From assembly GCF_014647855.1 (NCBI RefSeq), contig NZ_BMPZ01000002.1, positions 574,317-638,316 on the forward strand: a DNA stretch of 64,000 bases, given 5' to 3'. How positions within the stretch are numbered: position 1 is the stretch's first letter; the number at the start of each line of letters is the position of its first letter. Positions 56,500-64,000 of the stretch are shown here, in pieces. Source of the DNA: Shewanella gelidii (GTDB lineage: Bacteria > Pseudomonadota > Gammaproteobacteria > Enterobacterales > Shewanellaceae). The position numbers and the translations under genes were made by a program. The notes beneath the pieces were generated by a model. That model did not search any database and was not told the DNA's origin. It saw nothing but the letters and a program-made list of their open reading frames with translations.

Positions 56500-57165
56500 T
56501 TAAAAGTACACGGCGATTCCCGTAGTAAAGTTTAGGTTGTGCGTTGTTTTAGACTCACCCGTCACTTGGGTATCAAAAATGTAGTCACTCATACTGATAT
56601 CCCAAGCAACCCAGTCATTTAGAAATACACGATAATTAGCCGTCACATTTACAGTAAACTGTTCGTCGCCGGCAAACTCAGTGTTTCCGCCACCAAGTTC
56701 AATTGAAAACATACTGTTAAAAACGGTGTCTTTGCTAAAAAAAATCTCACCTGGTAATAGGTTGTAACCGATATTGAGGCCATAGTACGTTAGGTCTCGT
56801 TCATCATCGGTAAGCAAAGGCGCTGCATTAGCAAGCTTTTCAAAACTTGTTGTGCCAGCTTTTGCTTGGCCATAACGCGCTTTAACATAAAAATATTCGT
56901 TGATGTGATAGCCCACATGAGCATTAACCCAGCCACTAGACTCAAAATCTTCAATCGAGATAATTCCGCCGTGCAATCCAGCTTCAAAGTTCTCTGTGTC
57001 GAGAACATCGTCTAATACCGTCCGGCGGTCGACATCGGCTTTCACTGTGCCTGTTGCCTCTGGCTCTGCTGCTTGCGCAATTTGAGGGATGGCCAAAGCT
57101 GCAACTGCACACAGCCCTGCAGTCATCATAGGCATTAAAAAAATACGCTGAAACCTAGTTTCCAT
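56500..57165 (-). CDS. outer-membrane beta-barrel domain protein
   Basis: The 221-residue product has a signal peptide ending IAQAAE, a short polar stretch and about eight beta strands with a terminal aromatic FTTGIAVYF. The plan (GLHGGIISIEDFESSGWVNA, HVGYHINEYFYVKARYG) resembles the outer-membrane barrel family shared by Myxococcales and some gammaproteobacteria (TIGR04565-like); the family name is from memory. It overlaps the end of the preceding gene by 31 bases. A start at 57135 would lose the basic residues of the signal, so 57165 is preferred. Confidence 0.8.
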   Translation of the reverse strand: METRFQRIFLMPMMTAGLCAVAALAIPQIAQAAEPEATGTVKADVDRRTVLDDVLDTENFEAGLHGGIISIEDFESSGWVNAHVGYHINEYFYVKARYGQAKAGTTSFEKLANAAPLLTDDERDLTYYGLNIGYNLLPGEIFFSKDTVFNSMFSIELGGGNTEFAGDEQFTVNVTANYRVFLNDWVAWDISMSDYIFDTQVTGESKTTHNLNFTTGIAVYF

Positions 57166-57881
57166 GTTTGGATCTCTTCGTTGTCGTCTCGGTCTGTTAA
57201 AGCAAGCGAGAATCTATATTCGGCACGCAATAAGAAATTTCGCGCGATGTGATATTTAATCCCTGTCGCTGCACTCATGAGAGTGCTACGACGTGATTCT
57301 GAATCCGCAAGGACACTATGGGGCGTGGTATTTATCATCCCGCCACCGACCCCAACATATGGGATAACGGTCCACTCAGGAAATGGCTGACTCATGAGCA
57401 TTAACTCAATGACATCACTGTCTGAAATATTTCCGAGCGCCTTACCAACCGATAGCTCAGTGCTAAATACAGAACTCAAGGCATAGCTGCCATATAAGTT
57501 ATAAAAATTTGCGCCTTCTAGATCGCCATACATGACGCCGACTTCAAAATTTCGCTGCTGGAAATCTTGTTCATCTATTTGTGGGTTCGAGATGGCTTGT
57601 CCGCCTTGTGTTAGCCCCAAAAGATCGTCTTCGTGGAACCAACCCTCTATACCGCGTTTATCTTTGACTTTTAGCCAGCTTGTACGCTTAACAAGAACCG
57701 TTACATATTCACTGTTTTCGACTACATGCACGACCGGATATCCAGCACTCGGGCCTGAGCGGAGCTCAACGTATGGTACTTCAATTTTTAAGCTTGGGTT
57801 TGAATCTGAAGCACTCCAAACCACGGGTGACAATACAAGCATCAAAATTGCAGTTATGAAATTAAGTAGCGCTTTATTCAT
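57135..57881 (-). CDS. SH3-domain outer-membrane beta-barrel protein
   Basis: From the ATG at 57881, with AAAGGGA upstream, the product is 248 residues. It has a signal peptide (ending WSASD), a bacterial SH3 domain (PYVELRSGPSAGYPVVHVV to GIEGWFHEDDL, about residues 32-90) likely to contact peptidoglycan, and a C-terminal barrel of about eight strands ending KLGFSVFF. The arrangement suggests a link between cell wall and outer membrane. It lies 54 bases after the PD40/haem gene. Confidence 0.82.
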   Translation of the reverse strand: MNKALLNFITAILMLVLSPVVWSASDSNPSLKIEVPYVELRSGPSAGYPVVHVVENSEYVTVLVKRTSWLKVKDKRGIEGWFHEDDLLGLTQGGQAISNPQIDEQDFQQRNFEVGVMYGDLEGANFYNLYGSYALSSVFSTELSVGKALGNISDSDVIELMLMSQPFPEWTVIPYVGVGGGMINTTPHSVLADSESRRSTLMSAATGIKYHIARNFLLRAEYRFSLALTDRDDNEEIQTWKLGFSVFF

Positions 57882-57935
57882 AAATCCCTTTGTTTCTTTA
57901 GTCACGAGTTGCCATACAATTGCCATTGGGCCGAT

Positions 57936-60614
57936 TTAATCTTGTGGGTAAAAAGGCGTATTGTAATATTGAGCACCAATATCAAGCCACTCTCGTAGCA
58001 GCTTAAGTTCATGCTCGGTTAGCATACCATCATGTGTGCTATTTGATTGAATATCAAAGAATCTTTCACTAGCAGCGGCACCGTTCACCGACATTATAGG
58101 TGACACGCCCACTGTTGTTAGTACCGGAATGGGGTTGCCATCTGCGTCCAAGATTAACTCTCCATTGCTGTCGACTTGATAGACGACATTGCCATTTTCA
58201 TCGAGGACTTCGACAAGTCGGTCAATTAAAATTCCATCAACTTCTTCTTGTTCAACATCGTTGAAAAAGAGTTCGCGATAACTGGTGAGATGAGCAGCTT
58301 GATCGCCAGAAGGCGTGCCGAGTAACTCTAATTGGCCTGCAGGAACCATTGCTGCACTATCGGTATCGACAATGTTATGACAGCGAGTACAGGTGTTATC
58401 TGCAATGACCTCTTGTGTTATCTCGTCTATTTGTATGCGTGGAAGCTCCCACAAGGGTTGAATATGTTCGACATAGTTAATTTGAATTCGGCAATAAGCA
58501 GTCCAATTGCTAAAACATTCATGACCATTGGGTGCTTGGGTTGAAAGCTCCTGATATTGATAATTCAGCGCAGGATTGATAGCCGACAGCGCAGGATCTG
58601 TCCAGATGTCTTGGTAACGGATATCAGCTGAAAGTGTGGCTAAGCCGTTAGTCATCTCATCCGCCTGTGCCATGGTTTGGCCTTGTTCAGGAATGATATT
58701 GGAGTTGGTGTTGGGATAAGCAGTGCCGCCAGAAGCCCCTAGATTAATACTCGTCGCTTGTGCGTTGAGTCGACCATGTGGGAGCGTGCTATTTGCGGTA
58801 TGACACCCCTGACACTCAAGTGTTTCACCTGCTTTTAAGGTTATCCACTGACGATGGCGGCCCCCAATTCTCTGCCCCTTGTCATCCAATATACTAATTG
58901 CCAGTGGAATATTGGCTGGAACTTTTACTTTCACAGAGCCATCAGGTTGGATTGGGGTATAGCCAATAATTTCTCGCATTAATTGATTCGTACTGCGGCC
59001 AAAATCAGTGTTGGGTATGTTTCTAACGTCTTGAGGCGGCATGGGGACGCCCCTCACTATTCGCATAAAGCGAGCTGGTCGCTGAGCTGCTGTAGTTTGG
59101 GTTGGGTCACTGAGTTGAGTGATGCCACCTATATTATTTGCTTGGATGCTTGAGTCTTGGCCGTCAAAGTCATAAACACTACGAATATGGATTGCAGCAG
59201 CAAGGTCTTGGCTCAATTGGGCGTCTAACTCATTACCAATAATTTGGTTTGGGATAAATGTTTTCGGCTGCTCAGAGGGCTGCATGACGACGGCTTCTGT
59301 AATTACTTTACCCTCAAGAGTTGAAGCGACAAGTTGTTGTGTGCTGTCTTTGTTATTTAGCAGCCAAAGCTCATAAAGAGGGGGGGCAAGTTGTAAGTTT
59401 TCATCTGCTAGTTGTTCTGGTGTGAGTTGACCACAGGCTCGAATTTGTTCTTCTACAATCGCTCGACAAAGCTCCCAACTCATCAAATACCGTTCACTTG
59501 TATCTGGGAGTGGGAAGAGGTGGTTGAGTCGACCAGAAAGGGAAAGTGAATCAGAGAAGTTAAAATCAAAATCAAAGTTAAGTGTTAAATCGGTCACCGC
59601 TGCTTGTTGTGGTGTCGCTGCAGCAATAGGCTGCTGGTGGTCCGTATAATCTGTAAGATTGACTATGACAGGCCGTTTTTGCAAAGCACGATCATCCTGA
59701 GAAGCCAGCAGCATAAGGATTTTCCCATCAGGCGTTTGCTGGGGTTTAATGAATTCCACTAATTCGTCTTGCTCATCAAGAGGCAGTTGGTGTGAGTGCC
59801 AACCAAACATTAATTGGTTCTCGGTCCCATCAGGGTTCATGCGATAAAGGTTGATACCATGATTACCGCCCATGGCATCCCAGCGGCTATATAATATTTG
59901 TCCGCTTTGCAGGACCAGTGGGTATAAGTCGTGGCTTAAATTAAAGCTGATTTGCTCAATCCCAGTACCGTCAGCGTTCATCACATGAATATTAAAAGCG
60001 GCAGTGTTCCGAGATTCATCAAGGGCCGTATATTGGGGTTTACCTTCATCGAGTAGAATCGCACGAGCTAATCTTTGCCGAGTTGAAGCAAAAATGATAC
60101 GACCATCGGGCAGAAAAGATGGCATCAAATCATCACCTTGTTCTGCGGTTGTATCGCTAACTATCACGCGTTCCAAAATTTGCGTTGTTTGGTCGTAACG
60201 CCATATGTTCCATTTAGGTTGGTCTTCATCGTCAGCCCCTTCGATTTCGGGAGCTCGAATTGACAATAATACTTGTTGGCCGTCATCAGAAACTGAAATA
60301 TCACGAATATCTATAGGTTGTTCTGCTGCAAACAAGCCTGCTGTGATATTTGTGGCTGGGGAATCTGCGAACGCATTACGCTTGACGAATAAGTTTGCTC
60401 CAGGATTGAAGCGGGCAGGTTCTCTTGGAGAGAACCGGGGGATTTCTGTGGTATCACCATCTTCGATTACCGAATCGCGTTCTATATAAAGGACTGGGTA
60501 TTCGACTAGAACAGGATCAGGCTGTTCATCCTTTATTGCCGTGTCGGTATCACATGCGGTTAAAATTACAAATATGAATAACAGCAGTGCTTTATCGGCT
60601 ATGGTCGATCCCAT
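57936..60614 (-). CDS. PD40/HzsA-like lipoprotein with two CxxCH haem-type motifs
   Basis: The 892-residue product has a lipoprotein signal (FVILTAC, cysteine about 21). WD40-like PD40 beta-propeller repeats follow (for example DLMPSFLPDGRIIFASTR near 165 and NIHVMNADGTGIEQISF near 210). A C-terminal half has CQGCH at about residue 600 and CTRCH at about 741, possible c-type haem sites. The plan resembles HzsA-related proteins (the alpha subunit family of hydrazine synthase), but anammox chemistry is not implied. It is the first gene of the long minus-strand cluster. Confidence 0.82.
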   Translation of the reverse strand: MGSTIADKALLLFIFVILTACDTDTAIKDEQPDPVLVEYPVLYIERDSVIEDGDTTEIPRFSPREPARFNPGANLFVKRNAFADSPATNITAGLFAAEQPIDIRDISVSDDGQQVLLSIRAPEIEGADDEDQPKWNIWRYDQTTQILERVIVSDTTAEQGDDLMPSFLPDGRIIFASTRQRLARAILLDEGKPQYTALDESRNTAAFNIHVMNADGTGIEQISFNLSHDLYPLVLQSGQILYSRWDAMGGNHGINLYRMNPDGTENQLMFGWHSHQLPLDEQDELVEFIKPQQTPDGKILMLLASQDDRALQKRPVIVNLTDYTDHQQPIAAATPQQAAVTDLTLNFDFDFNFSDSLSLSGRLNHLFPLPDTSERYLMSWELCRAIVEEQIRACGQLTPEQLADENLQLAPPLYELWLLNNKDSTQQLVASTLEGKVITEAVVMQPSEQPKTFIPNQIIGNELDAQLSQDLAAAIHIRSVYDFDGQDSSIQANNIGGITQLSDPTQTTAAQRPARFMRIVRGVPMPPQDVRNIPNTDFGRSTNQLMREIIGYTPIQPDGSVKVKVPANIPLAISILDDKGQRIGGRHRQWITLKAGETLECQGCHTANSTLPHGRLNAQATSINLGASGGTAYPNTNSNIIPEQGQTMAQADEMTNGLATLSADIRYQDIWTDPALSAINPALNYQYQELSTQAPNGHECFSNWTAYCRIQINYVEHIQPLWELPRIQIDEITQEVIADNTCTRCHNIVDTDSAAMVPAGQLELLGTPSGDQAAHLTSYRELFFNDVEQEEVDGILIDRLVEVLDENGNVVYQVDSNGELILDADGNPIPVLTTVGVSPIMSVNGAAASERFFDIQSNSTHDGMLTEHELKLLREWLDIGAQYYNTPFYPQD

Positions 60615-60797
60615 TCATTTTCCTTAATGATCTATCAACGCTGCTTAGCTCTTACCACAAAAAGTGAGAGTGGTTTTGTGCGCTAGATAACAGATTGTGA
60701 TTTAACTTGACATTATTGCTGTCTGATATCAGTGTTTCAACACTTTTCGGTAAAAATTAATTTTTGTCCTCATGATGTTTAAGCTGTTTGAAATTGC

Positions 60798-60828
60798 GGC
60801 AGCAAGTTATATGGTTGCTGCCTTTTTT
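60798..60828 (+). terminator. orphan intrinsic terminator in the divergent promoter region
   Basis: GGCAGCAA pairs with TTGCTGCC across a nine-base loop and is followed by six T residues. It points along the plus strand 72 bases before the cytochrome-like gene at 60900, with no plus-strand gene before it. It could end a small RNA or act as an attenuator. The surrounding 285-base gap has a TTGACA at 60707 but no clear -10 partner. Confidence 0.75.
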
Positions 60829-60899
60829 CATGTGCTGTAAATATGAATTGAATTGTTATTGTATAGAAGCGAAGGACGAAATGGTGACAGGGAGAAGGT

Positions 60900-62171
60900 A
60901 TGAAGAAACAACTTTATACGAATACATGTCTTGCTAAAAAATCTGCGATTTCCACAAGTAGAAAAAACCTTGTTGTGACGACTTTCGCCACTGTTTTGGG
61001 TTGCCTTTTTTCCGTTGGACAGAACGCTCATGCGGGTTCATTAGAGCAAGCAAAACGACTGCATGACCGAATTGCTGGTGTACCGGCTTCTGAGGCGACC
61101 CTCGTCACGATGGCAAATATGATTGATAACAATCAAGTCATAGATGCTGCTTATTTGGCAATGGAGTCGCCAGCATTTTATTCAACCACATTAAAGTTAT
61201 TCGCAACGCCTTGGACGAATATCGATCAGGACAATTTTGCGCCGTTAAATGATTACACCGCAACGGTGATCGGGGCGGTGCGAGATGATGTGGATTTTCG
61301 ACAAATTCTGCAAGCGGATATGGTTTATGTGGGAAAGGCTAGCCTAAACTTGCCAGCTTATAACACCAACAACAATGACCATTATGAGGCGTTAGATGAA
61401 CGTTTTGTTGACCTTGCAGATGGCCTAGAGCGGACGACACAATCGAGTGTGAATGGGTTACCTGCTGCGGCAACCGCAGGTGTGATGACCAGCCGAGCGG
61501 CTGCAAAATCATTTTTTTATTTAGGCACGAACCGAGCCATGCTGAGGTTTACTCTGATGAACCACATGTGTACTGATCTTGAGCCGATTAAAGACAATAC
61601 TCGGGCTGCAGATCGGATCCGCCAAGATATTAGCCGAAGCCCCGGTGGAGATAGTCGCCTATTTATTAATAACTGCTTGGCGTGCCATGCTGGGATGGAC
61701 CCGTTAGCGCAAGCTTTTGCCTATTATGATTATCAGTTTGACCGTGATGCGGATCCGTTAGGGGAAAATGGTGCGATTCATTATAACCAAAGTGGGCAAA
61801 TTGATGCGGCAACCGGAAGTCGAGTGACGGCGAAATATCATATCAATGCCACGACATTTCCTTATGGTTATGTGACTGAAAACGACAACTGGCAGAATTA
61901 TTGGCGTGAAGGCCCAAATCAAAGGTTAGGCTGGAGCCCCAATTTGACGGGTCAAGGTAGTGGAATGAAGTCACTGGGTGAGGAGCTGGCAAACAGTCAA
62001 GCTTTTGCACAATGCCAAGTGAAAAAGGTTTTTCGAACCGTGTGCTTACGGGATGCGGAAAGCGAAGCGGATTTGAGCCAAATACACGTCACCACAGAAT
62101 CATTTAAGCAAAGTGATTATCAACTGAAGCAAGTCTTTGCCGAAGTTAGTGGTTATTGTATGGGAGAATGA
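60900..62171 (+). CDS. exported single-CxxCH protein, DUF1585/DUF1588-like
   Basis: The 423-residue product has a long basic N-terminal region and a signal peptide ending NAHAG. The centre has NHMCTDLEPIKDN and NCLACHAGMDPLAQAFAYYD (about residues 255-275), a haem-type CxxCH followed by the MDP motif that resembles the CxxCHxxIDPxG pattern of planctomycete-type DUF1588/DUF1585 cytochrome proteins. C-terminal cysteines (AFAQCQVKKVFRTVCLRD) fit the DUF1585-like end. It overlaps or nearly touches the following lipoprotein gene and diverges from the PD40 gene. Confidence 0.75.
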   Translation: MKKQLYTNTCLAKKSAISTSRKNLVVTTFATVLGCLFSVGQNAHAGSLEQAKRLHDRIAGVPASEATLVTMANMIDNNQVIDAAYLAMESPAFYSTTLKLFATPWTNIDQDNFAPLNDYTATVIGAVRDDVDFRQILQADMVYVGKASLNLPAYNTNNNDHYEALDERFVDLADGLERTTQSSVNGLPAAATAGVMTSRAAAKSFFYLGTNRAMLRFTLMNHMCTDLEPIKDNTRAADRIRQDISRSPGGDSRLFINNCLACHAGMDPLAQAFAYYDYQFDRDADPLGENGAIHYNQSGQIDAATGSRVTAKYHINATTFPYGYVTENDNWQNYWREGPNQRLGWSPNLTGQGSGMKSLGEELANSQAFAQCQVKKVFRTVCLRDAESEADLSQIHVTTESFKQSDYQLKQVFAEVSGYCMGE

Positions 62172-62173
62172 TT

Positions 62174-64000
62174 GTGAATCATCCAATGAAAAGCTATATC
62201 TCGATTATCGCATTTACCCTCCTGCTGAGTGCATGTGGCGGTGGTGATGTTGAATCTAACCCGCCGCAGCAACAAGACCCGCAATCAAATGAATATACGG
62301 GGCCGGCGCCGCAAACCGAAGATATTCAAAAGTATAAAGTCTCTTTGTGGGACAATATCTGGACTGAAGACAAGTGTGGTGCCTGTCATACGGAAGGTAA
62401 TCAAGCGCCATTTTTCGCTAGCCGCAATAATGTCAATGATGCTTATGCCGCTACAAACCCACTGGTTGATTTGGTTAACCCTGCGACTTCTCGGCTCGTT
62501 GAAAAGGTTGCCGGAGGTCATAACTGTTGGCTGGCAAGCGATATCGCTTGTGGTGAAACCATGACCCAATGGATCAAACTGTGGTCAGATGACAGAGTCA
62601 GCACAGCCAATACAATTGAGTTAACCGAGCCAGTTGAGCGGCAACCGGGTGCCAGTAAAAACTTTCCTGCTGACTCAGCTTTGTTTGCGCAAAATGTTTA
62701 TCCACTGCTGAATCAATATTGTGTTGAATGCCATAACGAAGCTGCAGATGTCGCGCAATCGCCATTCTTCGCCAGTGGCGATATGGTGCAAGCTTACGAG
62801 TCTGCGAAACAAGTGATCAGCTTAGATGAACCCGCCCAATCACGCCTCGTGGTTCGTCTTGGCACGGAATTCCACAACTGCTGGTCGAGTTGTCAGGCGA
62901 ACAGCGCCGAAATGCTTGCAGCCATAACTGCGATGACAGATCAGATCCCTGTCGATGAAATTTCAGCTGAAATGGTTGTTTCGAGATCATTGCGCTTGAC
63001 TGATGGCATTACGGCTTCAAGTGGGGGGCGGTTTGAAAATGATGTGATTGCGCTATACCAGTTTAAAGCGGGCGAAGGGAATACCGCTTATGATACGTCG
63101 GGAATTTCACCCGCAGCGAATCTGACTTTAACTGGTGATTTTGAGTGGTTAGGAAGTTGGGGGTTAACCTTTAATAACGGCAAAGCCCAAGCCAGTACCG
63201 CGAGCAGTAAAAAGCTTCATGATTTGATTACCGCAACCAATGAATTTTCTATTGAGGCTTGGGTTACCCCGAACAACGTTGTTCAAGAAGGACCCGCAAG
63301 AATTGTGACCTATTCTGCGGGAGATAATGAGAGAAATTTCACTTTAGGTCAGACTCAATACAATTATGACTTTATGCTTCGTAGCGAAGCTTCAAGCCCC
63401 AATGGTGAACCCGCTTTAAGCACACCAGACGCCTCAGAAGTGTTACAAGCGACTTTGCAACATGTGGTATTAACCTATAGTGCTACGGATGGGCGACGTA
63501 TTTATGTCAATGGCCAACTTATTGAGGTTACCGATGAAGATATTGCCCCGTTGGCTTCTTGGGATGATAGCTTCGCGTTAATTTTAGGCCGGGAGGCATC
63601 AAATCAACATGTATGGCAAGGTGATGTTCGGTTATTAGCTATTTATAACCGCGCACTAGAGACTGAACAAATTCAGCAAAATTATAATGTGGGCGTTGGT
63701 GAGAAGTTTTTCTTGTTGTTCTCTATTAGTCATTTAATCGATTTACCAAAAACCTATGTCATGTTTGAGGTCAGCCAATTTGATAACTATAGCTACCTGT
63801 TTAATGATGCGGCACTTGTCAATATAGATGGTTCCTCAGTCTCTGATAGTTTTGAGGTGAAAGGGCTCCGTATTGGTTTAAACGGTAAAGAAAGTGCTCA
63901 AGGACAAGCCTACTCCAACTTGAGTGAATCAATTGTAAGTGGTCAAGCGCTTGCTTCACCCTTATCTTTATCTCGATTAGGGACGATTATTGGTCTTGAA
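62174..64000 (+). CDS. lipoprotein with two CxxCH motifs and a LamG/concanavalin-like domain, cut by window end
   Basis: Read from the GTG at 62174, which has GGGAG seven bases upstream, 609 codons stay open to the window end. Other starts are the ATG at 62168 (overlapping the previous stop as ATGA) and the ATG at 62186. A lipoprotein signal, LLLSAC, is followed by CGACH (residue about 68) and CVECH (about 183), each followed downstream by a NCW segment with paired cysteines. A LamG-like jelly-roll occupies about 290-500 (FSIEAWVTPNN, RRIYVNGQLIEV, LLAIYNRALETEQIQQNYN). It is predicted to be an outer-membrane or surface haem-type lipoprotein with a glycan- or protein-binding domain. Its C-terminus is unknown. 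Confidence 0.82.
   Translation, partial: MNHPMKSYISIIAFTLLLSACGGGDVESNPPQQQDPQSNEYTGPAPQTEDIQKYKVSLWDNIWTEDKCGACHTEGNQAPFFASRNNVNDAYAATNPLVDLVNPATSRLVEKVAGGHNCWLASDIACGETMTQWIKLWSDDRVSTANTIELTEPVERQPGASKNFPADSALFAQNVYPLLNQYCVECHNEAADVAQSPFFASGDMVQAYESAKQVISLDEPAQSRLVVRLGTEFHNCWSSCQANSAEMLAAITAMTDQIPVDEISAEMVVSRSLRLTDGITASSGGRFENDVIALYQFKAGEGNTAYDTSGISPAANLTLTGDFEWLGSWGLTFNNGKAQASTASSKKLHDLITATNEFSIEAWVTPNNVVQEGPARIVTYSAGDNERNFTLGQTQYNYDFMLRSEASSPNGEPALSTPDASEVLQATLQHVVLTYSATDGRRIYVNGQLIEVTDEDIAPLASWDDSFALILGREASNQHVWQGDVRLLAIYNRALETEQIQQNYNVGVGEKFFLLFSISHLIDLPKTYVMFEVSQFDNYSYLFNDAALVNIDGSSVSDSFEVKGLRIGLNGKESAQGQAYSNLSESIVSGQALASPLSLSRLGTIIGLE

Noticed and set aside
57936..60614. Hydrazine synthase (anammox)
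   Set aside because: Only the general PD40 plus CxxCH plan is shared; beta and gamma subunits and all other anammox genes are absent and the setting is gammaproteobacterial.
60719..60732. Possible LexA box CTGTCTGATATCAG
   Set aside because: The spacing between CTG and CAG is eight bases, not ten, so it does not meet the operator rule.

Overview
The window looks like a chromosome segment of a marine gammaproteobacterium, most likely an Alteromonadales-type genus. Base composition is moderate. Many genes sit in neighbourhoods familiar from E. coli, Vibrio or Shewanella relatives: nagZ-ycfP, csiV-mfd, lolCDE, xthA, yciB-yciI, comEC-msbA-lpxK-ycaR and a second EF-G. No tRNA, rRNA, CRISPR array or prophage was seen. 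The organism assignment is inference from gene content only.

Layout. 1-26 kb is core genome: the start of an L-serine dehydratase gene (minus strand, cut by the window edge); nagZ, ycfP and an acylphosphatase gene; csiV and mfd (minus); a PilZ-like gene divergent from the lolCDE lipoprotein-release operon; topB, preceded by a convincing LexA box; a glyoxalase-II-like hydrolase, a DUF1097 membrane protein, xthA, yciI, yciB, a sensor diguanylate cyclase and a DUF2062 protein; then comEC-msbA-lpxK-ycaR and a kinase-fold gene where kdsB is often found. 26.1-28.2 kb is an array of about five head-to-tail units of about 459 bp, packed with short inverted repeats. 28.6-41 kb holds an orphan gene, a second EF-G, a secreted metallo-beta-lactamase-fold protein and a tripartite-pump locus with two different RND proteins and one adaptor.

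41.6-43.8 kb is a complete-looking retron: a predicted msr-msd RNA (a1/a2 pair, branch guanosine, long msd hairpin), a nucleoside-deoxyribosyltransferase-fold effector of the Ec86/St85 kind, and a retron reverse transcriptase overlapping it by ATGA. All three lie on the minus strand in the order RNA, effector, RT, and they form a self-contained antiphage module.

44.2-60.6 kb is the most interesting region: fifteen consecutive minus-strand genes, mostly overlapping or a few bases apart. They encode a proton-channel motor (one TolQ/ExbB-like, two TolR/ExbD-like subunits), a TonB-like AgmX/PglI protein, TPR-rich periplasmic proteins and lipoproteins, beta-barrel proteins (one DUF3570), a DUF4266 lipoprotein ending in a Gly/Cys tail, a TlpA thioredoxin and a large PD40/HzsA-like lipoprotein with two CxxCH motifs. 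Two further haem-motif proteins are transcribed divergently to the window end, one of them a lipoprotein with a LamG domain. The motor composition parallels the Myxococcus AglRQS/Glt type of envelope machine. I infer an uncharacterised trans-envelope apparatus, energised by the proton gradient and coupled to outer-membrane and c-type-haem proteins.
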